NCBI GenBank assembly: GCA_900169235.1
Contig: FWCC01000132.1
Location: forward strand, 62,001 to 126,000
Length of the DNA: 64,000 bases
Direction of reading: 5' to 3'
DNA from: Zarea fungicola
Taxonomy: Eukaryota; Ascomycota; Sordariomycetes; Hypocreales; Cordycipitaceae
In this document: positions 13,608-25,084 of the stretch, in pieces
Numbering within the stretch: the stretch's first letter is position 1
Layout of the letters: each line of letters starts with the position of its first letter
Notes under the pieces: model-generated
What the model was told of the DNA's origin: nothing
Seen by the model: the letters and a program-made list of their open reading frames with translations, nothing else
Database searches by the model: none
Position numbers and translations under genes: made by a program

Positions 13608-16600
13608 ATGCGCCTGGGATGGTACGCCGGGGTAAGCTACCTCAGTTGATTGTGCCTATTGTTGAGTAATTCCAACCGACAACACTGGTAGCTAACAGTA
13701 CTCAGGCGTCGACGGCCCTGGCTGGTGCTGTTGTTTTCTCGGCTTTTCAACAGCGCGCCAACTTCTATTCGGCGATGGTTTACCTGTCACAGAGTAACTT
13801 CTGTTTGCTGGTATGTTGACCCAGCTTCGGTATCTGTGCTACTGGCCGTTAACGCGACTCGATGACAGGTTTTGATCAATTTCACATTGCTTATATATGG
13901 AACAATAATCTACGGGCTCTCACAGCTGTGCTGGGGGACACTACGAACTGCCGAGGTCGAACAATTAACGGAACGAGCGTGGTTCGCTATCACCGAAACT
14001 TGTCTCGCCATGACCATTTTCCGCGACGAATTGGGGGCATGGTTTCTTGTCATGTTCACTGCACTTGTTACAGGCAAAGTTTGGGGATGGATTGGAGACG
14101 GCCGGGTTGAGTTCTTAGAGCAACAACCGCCAGCGAACCCTCGCCTCTTTCATACTCGCTTAACTGTTTCGCTTCTCATGAGCTTCCTCTACGATATCTG
14201 GATTCTTCGATACTGTATAAATACTGTCATTCAAGAGGCCAAGGCTGACATGATGGTCATGTTTCTCTTTGAATTCGCTGTGCTTACAACGACTTCTTGG
14301 CGTTCTGGTGCACGATACATACTCTCTATCATTGAGCAAAAGATGACCCAGACCCAGACACAGGCACGCCTTTTAGAGCGCAGACAAGAAATCAGAGAAC
14401 AGCGGGATGCCATTGTCCGTCAGCGTGCAGAAGCTGCTACTGCCGGCCACCCCGTCGAAACGGAAGAACCGCTACCCAATCCAGAAGATGTTGATGAAAT
14501 GGATATAGAGGTACCTGGATGGGCTACAAAGGGAGAATGGGTGCTCTGGTTAGATCTATTGACAGGTAAGTTCTAAAGAGACGCACGATACACAGCTCCA
14601 GGTATAACTGACATGGGGCAGATACCATCAAACTTATTCTCTACGTCACTTTTTTCGTTTTGCTTACAGTATTCTATACGTTCCCGATTCACATCATGCG
14701 CGATTTGCTCATGACAGCGAGAGATTTCTTAAAGCGTCTCAATTCAGTTTTGCGATACCGGCGCGCGATCCAGGAGATGAGCAGATATCCGGATGCTACA
14801 CAAGCAGAGCTAGATCAAGAGAACACATGCATCATCTGCCGAGAGGATATGCGAGTTTGGGATCTGAATGCCAATCCAGGCGCGCTCGACCGTATTCGTC
14901 CCAAAAAGCTTCCCTGTGGCCATATTCTTCATCTCGGCTGTCTCAAGAGTTGGCTAGAGAGACAACAGGTTTGTCCGACTTGCAGGAGTCCTGTTACTGC
15001 CGATCGAGCAAACCCAGTGCTGGCCCAAAACGCCAACCGCGCTCCAGCACTACCTCAAATACCAAATCAGAGATTGCAAGCCCCGCTGGGTTTTGCACAG
15101 GAGCCACGACCTGGCAGATTTGGACTGGAACAGCCTATGCTTGATCCTGCTGCTCAAGCCGCTTTAAACGTTGATGCATTTGGCCGACCGCTAGCAGCTA
15201 TCCCACATGTTCCTGTGCGGGCCAACCAACCAAATGTTCGGCCAATTGAGGAATTTCACGAGATGATTAGAGACGAGGAACGACGTCACCAAGAGGCGGA
15301 AGAGCGCGCGCGTCGACGTTGGCACCGTGCCTTACCACCGGAAGTTTTGACGCCCCAATCACAGGCACCGCCATCTCTGCAACCATCGCAACAGAGTGAA
15401 GATTCCCAACAGACCAGTAGCCAGCTATCTCAGCCAACTCAGCATACGGATACACAGAGACCGGGCCCATCACAAGCTGCACAGGCAAGCACTAGCCAAC
15501 TTGAACAGGAGTCTCAGAGAGTCTTCCCAGCTGTTCAATCGCAATTTTCGCGCCAAAATCAGCCACAGCAATCCTACAACGGCCAGAGATCGCCCAGGCT
15601 TCGGGCTCTTGCGAATGCGTATTCCCAAGCCAGCATTTTGATTTCCCAAGAGATTGAGGCGCTCCGAGTCTCTACTGAGCAACTACAGGTTCTTAGACAG
15701 CTTGTGGTCGAGTTTGACCGACTAGAGTCCGCGAGCCGCGACAGTGTCAATAGCCCTATGTTTGCACACTCTGGTGAGGCCCTTGCACCAGAACAACTCA
15801 TGGCGCAGCAAAATTTAATGCTACAACACCCAAATCATCAAGTTGTGCCTTCACGTACGCATAGCCCCTCTATGGCGCGGCATGTAGCCACCGGATACTC
15901 TGCATCTATTCCCGCTGGCAGCCCAGATCTGCCAGAAGGTGTTTCTATCCCTCCAGGTTGGAGTTTAATGCCACTACAAAGGTTGGATAGCCAACACCAG
16001 GCCCATAATGCCGGTACGCAACGTTCATCCCGTACTCCTTCTGCTGGCCCCGCGACGTCGCCATTGGGTGAGGAGCCGATTGCCCAACATTCCGTTTCTG
16101 GAGCTCCCACGTTGCAGCCAGGGCAGCAGAGAACAAACGTACATGTTCTCGAGCGGATTCCTGGTACAAATGAGTTCCGTTTCGCTGGACCCTCTGGATC
16201 TGGATCGAGGCTGTCTGATACAGCAGTTGGAAATTTAGATTCGCTGGCGGACGCACAGCCCGGCACGATAATATCCCAGCAGCAGCTTTTGGAGCGATTT
16301 TTCGGCAGAAGGGGTAGGGAGGCTGCCTCAAGAATGAGATCCGACGGCCCGGCGGGCAACAATGCGAACACATTCACCACCAGCATGCCCACTGATGAAC
16401 AACAAGTAGCGCCGGTTGCCTCGCACAGTGCTGTGCCACCTAACTGGGGCGGCGCTTCGCAGCTCTTTGCTGGCGGAGTGAGGGGTGAAGCTACGGAAAA
16501 CGTGACAGCTGCTATGGAGCGAGCTACAGCAGAGCCGGCACTAACCTTCACGCCGTCTCTATCACTTCATGGAGAGGGGGAGGGCAGCGGTTCCTTTCCA

Positions 16601-16702
16601 ACGGCAGCCACGAAAGCAGAAGATGCCCAATCTACTGAGGGCAACAAATCAACCGCGAAAGCTGTTACTATGGAAGATGTATCGGATGAGGAAGACTTGT
16701 GA
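13608..16702 (+). CDS. hrd1: ERAD E3 ubiquitin ligase HRD1/synoviolin
   Basis: This is the multi-spanning ER membrane RING ligase that ubiquitinates misfolded lumenal and membrane proteins during ER-associated degradation. Four exons, 13608-13631, 13706-13810, 13869-14565 and 14622-16702, join in frame to 968 residues. The N-terminus ([15 protein letters not shown]) and the following hydrophobic segments match the HRD1 membrane domain. A conserved stretch reads [16 protein letters not shown]. The C3H2C3 RING lies near residues 344-394 (CIIC, then CGHILHLGC, then CPTC), with all eight zinc ligands present. The tail of more than 500 residues is rich in Gln, Pro and Ser and ends in an acidic stretch, as in other filamentous fungi. 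The first coding exon is only 24 nt. It is convergent with the glycogenin gene downstream. Confidence 0.95.
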
Positions 16703-17343
16703 AGTGGATTACGTCATAACGAAGATTAGGAAAATTGCAGCAATTATTTGAGCCTAGTACATAGCTCAACATATTAAGCATTAATAGAGTGCATCTGTGC
16801 TGACCAATATAGGCGTCATGTAGGAGCGAGTAACCGAAGAAGAACAGTATTAGGGGTACGCAGGACGCAAATGAGCAGAATCGGGCAGTGTTATTAATCC
16901 GTAACTATTGCGAACAGCTAGTAGCCAGCTAGCTAATTGACCTACTACTGCCCTGTTTACGGAAGTAAATAATTCAATTAAGATTCGTCTTTGCTAGTTA
17001 ACATGTTGCTAATATGAAAATTGACTGCCGCCTGTTATTTGAATAGCCCTAAGTAGATGTCAGGCTTGTAGGCCGGCCAGCAAACTGTGGCAAGTTATTT
17101 GAATCAAGATAAGGTGACACACAGATACTATATTCATACTCAGAATAAAGAGGTACTAAAGTATAAGAATACAGCCCACTAACTAACAAGTTACTAAAAT
17201 CCATAAACGTAGGGTGCCCTTGTATAGTCAACGTGTACAAGGAACAGTATATCCGTCGCCCAAAAATGGCATCGCAGGGATTGGGACAAAAAGAACAGGC
17301 CTGCGTAAACACCCGCTCGTCAAAGAGACAAGAGAGTACTATG
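16703..17343. other. convergent spacer between HRD1 and glycogenin
   Basis: About 0.64 kb lies between two converging genes and holds both 3' ends. It is fairly AT-rich and shows no other gene. Confidence 0.55.
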
Positions 17344-19715
17344 CTACTCTCTCACGCTGCTGCCGCTCACCTGCCGCTCAAGCACACGCGGTGCGACCTC
17401 AGCCTTGACAGGCGTCGGGCTGAGCACATCGGTATTGGGTTCTGCGGCAACCGTTGTTGCCTTTGAAGATGTAGCAGGCGATTCGTCATACATGCCGAGC
17501 GACTCACTGTCTGTTCCCGAGAGCCTGCGGAGCAGTTCTTCGGAGTGGTGAGCAGCGAGCTTCTGGAGCTGTGCCTCAGGGTTCTGCATTTTACACGAGT
17601 GAGGTTAGATAATAATAATTATTATTATTTGTTATAGGGGTAGATTTTTGGGGGGGGGGGGTTAACTGTTTCCACTTACCCATTCAAACTGAGCAGGAAC
17701 TCCCTCTGCGGCAGGTATACTCTGCGAGACCTCAACCCCACTGGCATCATCTCCATCAGTTCCCCAGAAGGACGGTCGCCGGATCGGTGCCGGTGTGACA
17801 GGCAAACTTGGTCGCTCAATCTCGGTAGGGAAATCTGTGAGCTTCAGTCCGGGATAAATCGGCTTCGGCTCGGACGAATGTTCGTCTGGAGCTTCTGCGC
17901 TCTTAGACCTGGTGAGACTGATTTGCGAGCTTTTCCCTCGGTGGTGCCTTCTTGTGCGCTCAACATATCGACTAATCTCTGGTATATCGTCCCAAGCATT
18001 TACTAGAGTGAATGAACTCCAGATATTTGTTAAGGCCGCTGTATTGGCGGGAGGAAGTACCGTTGACACATCATCAAATTCCGACACAGCAGTTTTAGCC
18101 GGCTCTGCCATTTCAGTAGAGGCAGTAGAAGGCGGGTCATCCGGTAGGGCAGGGAAGATTCTCGACGCTTGCGGCTGTTGGTTTTCCCAGGGGAATACAC
18201 GTTTCGTGGGACGTGCAGAAGGTGCGGGGCGTTCTTTAGGAACCTCGTACCACATATCTTTGGGCGGGCTTGGATATCGTGCAGGGGGCACAAAAGGCTT
18301 GACATCTTCAGACATTGCATAATGTGTATTTGGGAAGTTTTCGGCTTCGGGTTTGGAGTCCCTGGGAGGAGGTTGTCTGGAACTATGTTAGTAAACCTGT
18401 ATCGGCCTCCTTGTGGTCGAGTCGCTTGCCTTTGAGCATCCCAACTTTGATCTCGCGAATGGGTGTTCTTTGATGGCTGGGTCTCTTGTACCATATCCTC
18501 AATAGTCTTGATTATGGGTGGTGGAGCCCAAGCTACCTTGGGCAGTTGTATACCAGGCTCAGCGTGATGCTCCGTTGATGTATATGTCTGTGACTGGGGC
18601 TGGGCCTGGGGCTCTGAGGCACTTCGCTCTTGCTCCGGCTGATGACGATGCTCTGCTGGTTGACTTTGTAGATGCGAGGGCTCTCCACAGCTTGTAACTT
18701 TGCTGGGCTCATTTTTCTATATTTATTAGCCGATTTCCTAGAGATAGTAGTCTAAATGCAAGAGCTCATACCTGGTGGCGATAATGGCGATCATAAACTG
18801 ACCACCATCTGCCTACCATTTCACCAAAGGGAGAGTCGCCATGCATGGCATGGCGCCCCTCAAACCAAGGCTTATTTGAGCCAATAAAATGAATCATGTT
18901 GATGCTTGACTGAAAATGTCGATATGCTGGCAAGTACTGGTAGTGTACTGAAGGAGTGACATTGTAGGTAAACGACAGGCGGTGGACGGTGTTTTTAAAG
19001 TACATGTTCAGAAGACCTTGATCCGCGCCGTCAAATGAGATTCCGCGCTCGGCCATTGCAAGCAGAGCATAATAGTCGCCGAGGTTTGGTGTCAGTACCA
19101 TGACGCCAGTGTTGAAGATGTCTGGCCATCCGATATCAGGTGCGGCGGCAAAGGCGTGGTGAAGTGTGAAGAGCTCGTCTGGAGCGCGGTAGGCGACAAC
19201 ATCAGCATCTATGTATACAATCTTGGAGAATTGGGTCTGCTTCCAGAGGTAGATCTTTGTAAATGCAGAGTCGAGGTCCGGACGGTTCATTAGGTATAGG
19301 TTGGCAGGTCGCTCATTGCGAAGCCTGGGGACGGGAATGACATGATCAAATACAGCCTGGAGCTGGGTTACGGAGTCGGCGGAGACGCTGTCGAGAGTAA
19401 CAAAGACGGCAAGTTTTCGTAAGGCGCCTGCATCTCGCAGGGAATGCGCTAGGACGAGCGCGCCTGTTGTGCGTGACGCAGGGGTTAGCTACAATCTGTC
19501 TTGTTCAAATGTTGGCGAAACACTGGTTGGCCGGCTCGCGACAATAACGTCGTGCACTGACCGGGGAGGTACGAATCTGTCAAAAGAAGCTGCGCAAAGA
19601 CGTCCTGTTAGTTGCGGAGGTCCATTGGCATGGCGCATGGCGCAGTGAGTTCTGTTGCCAGAAGGGAGCATACCGTCGCGTAGACTTGCTCTCTATTGGG
19701 AACGGCCGTGGTCAT
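17344..19715 (-). CDS. glycogenin
   Basis: Glycogenin is the self-glucosylating primer of glycogen synthesis (GT8 family). Six minus-strand exons are proposed: 19715-19674, 19589-19562, 19463-18772, 18716-18397, 18361-17680 and 17583-17344, giving 667 residues. The N-terminus runs VYAT, LLLTDSYLPG, ALVLAHSLRDAG. The GT8 metal site is seen as YIDADVVAYRAPDELF, then FNTGVMVLTPN and DGADQGLLN. The tyrosine-containing HYQYLPAYRHFQ region is near the usual glucosylation site. The C-terminus carries the conserved PPARYPSPPKDMWYEVP block and EW joined to NPEAQLQKLA, the glycogen-synthase-binding end, with an intron exactly between W and N. The fourth intron (18362-18396) would be only 35 nt with a GTTTAC donor, so that junction is uncertain. 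The last intron carries AAT/ATT and poly-G tracts. Confidence 0.92.
17608..17661. repeat. AAT/ATT microsatellite and 12-base G run inside an intron
   Basis: The last glycogenin intron (17584-17679) contains AATAATAAT followed by ATTATTATT (about 17608-17630) and a 12-base G run at 17650-17661. On the transcribed strand the latter is a C-rich tract. Length variation here would not touch the protein. Confidence 0.8.
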
Positions 19716-19967
19716 CGCGACCTCGGCGGACGGAGATAAGTGCACACAGAGCTCCTCAGGTGCCTCTGGCGGTTTGGTTTGGTACAGCTCACGAGCTACA
19801 GTCCATAAAGAGAGGGGATTGGAAGAGCTTTAGGGTGTATTGAGAAATCTTTGGTCCAGTCTATCCCATTTTTCGTCCGCGTTTTATTTTGGCAGAATGG
19901 CCACCCAGGAAGCGACGCAAAGGGCAAGCGAGTGAGCGACAATAGAACCTCGCCACCCCCCAAGAGA

Positions 19968-20052
19968 AAAGTACCTAGCTATGGTACTCATATAAAAGGT
20001 CGGTTAGTAGGTAGGTACTACTAAGGTACCTACCTATTACCAAGGTACGCTA
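19968..20052. repeat. TACCTAGG-type repeat cluster
   Basis: Irregular copies of TACCTAG, GTAGGTACTA, AAGGTACCTACC and AAGGTACG occur within about 85 bases, some 250 bases upstream of the glycogenin start. They are the same word family as the other intergenic clusters. Confidence 0.65.
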
Positions 20053-20442
20053 TCGGCCAATTATGTACTCCGTTAGTAGCTGCTACCAACCTCTAATAAG
20101 CCAACCAGTGACAGGGGCACGCTCAGCCTAGCGTGGATTGGAGGGGAGTGGGGAGCTTATTAGCAGCTTTATTATTATTGTAGGAGCTGGGGGAGGCGGG
20201 TAAGGGAATGCTGTTGCTACGGTGGATGCTGTTACACCAGAAGCTGCAGAATAAATTTGGTGGCTTGCAGGACTGAACTGTGTACGGGATGCGGAGCGTA
20301 GAATACAAGAGTAATAATTACCTGGCTGCGCCCATTTTGGTCACAACGTGTTGAGGAAGCGGGGTTGCGCCGAAGAGGGCAAAATGTGAGCGGTCTGTTT
20401 GCACGAACAGCGATGGGAGCCGTAGCGGCAGTGGGCTATTAA

Positions 20443-20510
20443 AAGTAGTAGGTAATGTACCTAGGTAGTAAGAGATGGTACCTGGTGGGCTAGATAGGTA
20501 CGTACTGGGT
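20443..20510. repeat. TACCTAGG-type repeat cluster
   Basis: A second small cluster reads AGTAGGTAATGTACCTAGGTAG, then GGTACCTGG and TAGGTACGTACT. It lies in the same spacer as the previous one. Confidence 0.6.
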
Positions 20511-21070
20511 ATTTCTAACAAACTCCAGGAAAACTTACTCATTTCTCATCATATCCGAGACTAATAAACGTCGGTAAATGGCGGTCATCATTAGTGCTAG
20601 CTCAGTATTGCCTTGTTATGCTGCAATTCAGCCACGCCAATATATTAATTTCACTTGCAGAGCTGGCTCGTCCTCATTGGCATGCAAGTGACCACAATCA
20701 ACCCTGGCTAACTGCTGGTTACCAGTACGAGTATGCAGGTCCTCCTCGTAACTGCGCTTCACGTCTTGTTAGAAGCCACCATCAGGCAATGCTAGTTTAT
20801 CAAGTTTCCCGCTCCTGCCGCCGTTTTATCTATGAGTCGAGTCTCTATAAATAGATGTTTTGCTTGCGGAGAGAAAGAAAGTAAGCCACTCCGCCACGCG
20901 CGGGCTCTTGGTGTTGTCCCAATCTGGCTTCCTTGAACCACCGTCACCTCCTGAGACAATGCCGTCTCCTCGCAGTGACTCAAAATCAAGTGACTGCGCC
21001 AAATTGTGCACAAAATCGCGGCGTCACCTACCTACGCACCCTTTTTCGACCCAAGACTGCAGCCGGAATG

Positions 21071-22604
21071 TCAGCAGAGTTTCGGCTCAGCACTTTTAAA
21101 TACAACGTACAAGTCAAGGAACACTTTCCACAGAATGGAGAAGAGCAGCCCCTGCAGACCGTTACACAGAATGCGAGTCAACAGGCCGCGGCCCAAAAGG
21201 CCTGACAGGCCGTCACCTTGAATAACAAGCTGTGCTGCTTTAGCTAGTTGAATTTCAGTTAGCTAGCTCGACTCAAGACTTCAACGAGAGGGAAATGTAC
21301 TATAAGACACTTGGGTATTGTTGGCCTGGCGATAGGTTTTGACGACGCGGAGAGAGTTGGACACACAGTCGGACACCAACGAAGCGATAAAGCCAATGAA
21401 CGCCAGGCGCAGGAGCCAGAGAAGAATCTTTTCCTTGGCTGGTTCTTGAATGGTATCACTCAAAATATTGTACTACTCGTTGGAAAATGTTAATCGTCCT
21501 CCACGGTTCATCAAACACACGCCAAAGGTGGAAAAACCTACCGTGGCAAACCATGGATAGTGCCCTACAAACGTTGCACCTGCAGTAGCAAACGCTCCCC
21601 ACCAAAGAGTGCCAGCACCATGCTTCCTGATACGGTCACGGAGCACGGCTGTGCCACCGCTGCCGTGGACCTGAAGGGTTGTCTTGAGGGTATCGATTGG
21701 TGTCAGGATCATTCTGAAGGCGGCAGCACTGTGGCCGAGTCAGTCTTCATACCACTTACTGTAGTACTTTTTTATGCCAATTTACCAGACAGACGCAAAA
21801 ATAGTTTTAACAAGAACTGGCATGTCTTTCAGATACGAGTTCGACTGTAGAAGTGCCAGGATGCCAGCATTGGCTGCAGTGTCACCAAATCTAGATACTG
21901 GGCCTGTCTCATAAAGTTGGTCAGTATCCCATACTCTCGGTCGTTTTTTAAATATTCCACGCGGCTTTTTAAGACTTAAACTCATTCACCTTGGATAAGA
22001 GCAGCCCCGAGGCCGTCATAATATCGGCGAATACCTCCAACGCTGTACAGAGTCGTTGTGGCCACTGTAAACGAGGTTCCATAGCGATACTGATAATTCA
22101 TAACGGTACGAAGTGGCTAAAGCATTATCTCATTAGATTTTTGTTTGCAAGGAGCTGCCAGGGGACTATGACGTGCCATTAGTAGCAATACTTGGAGAAG
22201 CATGGCGGTGGCACCGCTTAGACCACCACCGAGAGCTTTTTGAAGCGCATTCTTAAGGTCAAACTAGAGGTAAAAAGAAAGACAAGTTAAACACTAAACA
22301 CTTTTGGCAATTTTAAATGCGTTTTAGTCGTGGCAGTACAAACATTGATATCGCTTCCAGCTTCAATCCAGCCCTTGACGACTGGTGTCACGATACCGAC
22401 GGCCAGGATGCATAGCAGTACTTTCAGCGCCGATGATAGATATAGCAATGTTGGAGACTGTGTAGGCTCTGTCTGCCTTTCTAAATTATTATCCTCTTCC
22501 CGTAGAAGAGGAGTCTCTTCATTGTCGCTTTGCTGTTGATTCTCGACATCAGCTGGGACCACCATTTCGATTGATCTATACGTCGACGTGCGGCAACTAG
22601 ACAT
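21071..22604 (-). CDS. mitochondrial-carrier-like membrane protein
   Basis: A fungal member of the mitochondrial carrier superfamily; the substrate is unknown. Seven minus-strand exons join in frame: 22604-22344, 22263-22177, 22116-21990, 21903-21786, 21728-21542, 21472-21301 and 21243-21071, giving 374 residues. One canonical carrier signature, PIDTLK, sits near residues 205-210; the other two repeats are degenerate (LMPLRTVMNYQYRYG and SNSLRVVKTYRQ). Other recognisable blocks are GPVSRFGDTAANAGILALL, GTLWWGAFATAGATFVGHYP and, at the end, TRILCNGLQGLLFSILWK. The third exon joins through what looks like a GC-AG intron (22117-22176, ATG before GCACGT). The N-terminal 60 residues are acidic and hydrophilic. 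The gene is divergent from the flavin monooxygenase with 462 bases between the two starts. Confidence 0.82.
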
Positions 22605-23066
22605 GGAATTGCGTAAAAAAAAAAAGGTAGGGACGTCCTTCCTGCGAGGGTAGATTCGTGTGTGCGTTCGACCACGGCCTAGATGCTAGATGACAAATAG
22701 GCAAACTCTGTCGTATGATATCATAGGCTGCGCGGACAATTCGATGCCGTATTGGGCGAAGCGATGGTGATGCAATGCCGCCGGCGATGGCGAGTTTGGC
22801 GCTACAGAAGCACAACAACGGGTCCTCGCATGGTTAACACTCCCCGTGCCGTACGAATTGCAGCCAATCTAAAGTTGCATTTCATGGTCATTTAATGATT
22901 TAGCCTATTGCGTGGGAACATGGCGGGATTATCTAAACAGCCGTCTTGATTAACTTCTCACCATGTGTTGTCCAGATGTTCGTGCTCCTAAGCTCTGCCA
23001 GAAACACTCAGCGGCCGTCTCGGACACACAACAAGTTTAGACGTGTTTATTTTACTGCAGAGTAAC
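22605..23066. promoter_or_regulatory. divergent promoter region, carrier and FMO genes
   Basis: A 462-base spacer separates two divergent starts, so both promoters must lie here or overlap. No specific binding site can be assigned by eye with confidence. Confidence 0.5.
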
Positions 23067-24850
23067 ATGAAGTCTTCTGGCAACATGGTTAAATCAGTCG
23101 CCATTATTGGTGCCGGTCCATCCGGTAAGATATCGATACCGACGTTCAACATGGTGAGAAGGCGGCTTTACTAATAAACAGTATATGCACAGGTGCTATA
23201 ACGGCTGCGGCACTCAAAGCTGAAAACTACTTTGATCATATTCGCGTATTTGAACGTCGAGAGTCTGCAGGTGGCACATGGTTGGACTACTTATCGATTT
23301 GTTTTCCTGCTGGCTACTGCTAACAACCGATTAGGATACATGATTCTGATCCAGGGCCTCCCATTGTCGTCCAGCCAGGAAAACTTCCCACGGAGACGGA
23401 TCCGCATATCGAAATCCCACACAACATACCAGCAACTACTTTACCTGACCGACGTAACCGATGGCAAACTACGCCAGTATACGACTCGTTGAGGTGAGAG
23501 TAGCTCAACTGTCTGGCCCAAATTGAGATTGAGTTCTTGAGCAGCAACCTGATTAGCACTTACAGTACCAACATTCCTAATATTGCCATGACTTTTTCCG
23601 ATGCTCGGCTTCCTTACGGTCCCTTTGCGCCGCATTACATTGCCCGCCAATATGTCGAAAATTACTTTGCCTTGCATCAAACCGACACTTTTCTACAGAT
23701 GAACACTACACTGGAGGATCTCACAAGACTGCCAGTTGCCCAGCGTAAAGGGCGCTGTGAATGGAAGCTGACTCTTAGAAAGTATGATGCCGCTAGCCAG
23801 GTCGATGTGTGGTGGGAAGAGTTCTTTGACGCCGTCGTCCTTGCCAACGGGCACTATGCAATCCCATACGTACGTAAACCAACCACGGGTGCACACGGAC
23901 GGTCGCAATGATGGCATTTTCTAACTGATCAACCTTATAACTAGGTTCCACAAGTCAATGGACTGGAGAAGTATATAGAAAAATATCCTGGCCGAGTGTC
24001 GCACTCTAAACGATATCGTACCCCTGAAATTTATTCTGGCCGCCGCATTTTAATCGTCGGTAACTCCGTATCAGGTCGCGAGCTCAGCGAGGAGCTTGTC
24101 GGCATTGCCACCGGGCCGGTTTATGTATCACGTAGGAGTCCGTCTATGTGGGATGGCGATGAGCCGCCGTCTGGCATTGAATGGAAGCCAATAATCACAG
24201 ATTACAAGGAAGATGGCACCATTGTTTTCGTTGACGGCACGACCCTGACTGGTATTGACTCGGTCATTTACTGCACCGGGTACAAGCCATCGTTCCCCTT
24301 TTGGAACGAGGAATCAAACGGCGGCAGCCCGCTGTTCGACTACCATGCCAATAGGCTTCTAGGAAGCTATATGCATGTATTCTTTCGCGACTTTCCTACG
24401 CTCGGCCTGGTGGGCTTCCCCAGAACGCTCACGTTTCGCAGCTTCGAGTACCAGGCGGTAGCACTCGCGCGGCTCTGGTCGGGTCGGAACGCAAAACCAC
24501 TACCGTCGCCCCTGGAACAGGCGAGGTGGGAGGCTGAACGCGAGGCGCGCACGCGTGCCGAGCGCAAGTACTTTCACGATGTGCCATGGGGGGAAGAGAC
24601 AACTGAGTACTTGCGCGAGTTATTTGAGTTTGCAGGGCTTACAACGTTGGCCGGCGATGGCCGGTTGCCACCACCGCTCACGAGGGAGATGGTGTGGGAG
24701 TATGAGCATGTACTCAAGTGGAAGTCACGCGATGGGAGGAAACACATGAAGCGAAATACTGCCCTCTCAAGGGCATCCACAATGCAGACGACCCAGTTGC
24801 AACCCCCTGCGGTTGAAGAAGAGAAGGCGTGGGTCATGGTTGGAAGATGA
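23067..24850 (+). CDS. flavin-containing monooxygenase-like protein
   Basis: An FAD- and NADPH-binding monooxygenase of the FMO type; the substrate is unknown. Five exons, 23067-23124, 23193-23280, 23335-23493, 23566-23869 and 23945-24850, join in frame to 504 residues. The FAD-binding GAGPSG is at residues 15-20, interrupted by the first intron right after the serine codon. It is followed by VFERRESAGGTW and IHDSDPGPP, typical of the fungal branch. The NADPH-binding VGNSVSG is at 241-247, preceded by the conserved HSKRYRTPEIYSGRR. Later blocks include VIYCTGYKPSFPFW and GLVGFPRTLTF. An in-frame second ATG at 23085 is an alternative start. It converges on the CDF transporter gene. The lack of a secondary-metabolite cluster around it argues for a stand-alone oxidase, but this is inference. 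Confidence 0.9.
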
Positions 24851-25084
24851 GACCCAGGAAAGGTGGAAGAGACAGTCGTGTAGATGCTCTACACTGTTGA
24901 GCCATCTGCTTGTAAGTTCGCAGAACCAGAGTAGCACGAATCAATTCCGTTAATAGCTCAAAATGAAACTTTTATGTCTAAATCAAGCAGAGATAAGTAC
25001 AGTGCTACAGTTCTCTCTCTAAGGATAACCGTGGCGGTCTCTCTGTCTGCCTATCATTCCCTTGATTCTCTCTTGCAGGTACTT

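Larger units (their letters stand above)
19716..21070. other. spacer upstream of glycogenin
   Basis: About 1.35 kb lies between the glycogenin start and the stop of the carrier gene, both on the minus strand. It holds two TACCTAGG clusters (listed separately) and the glycogenin promoter. Only short open frames without homology signals are present. Confidence 0.6.

Noticed and set aside
15838..16551. 237-codon frame opposite HRD1
   Set aside because: Antisense shadow of the HRD1 C-terminal region.
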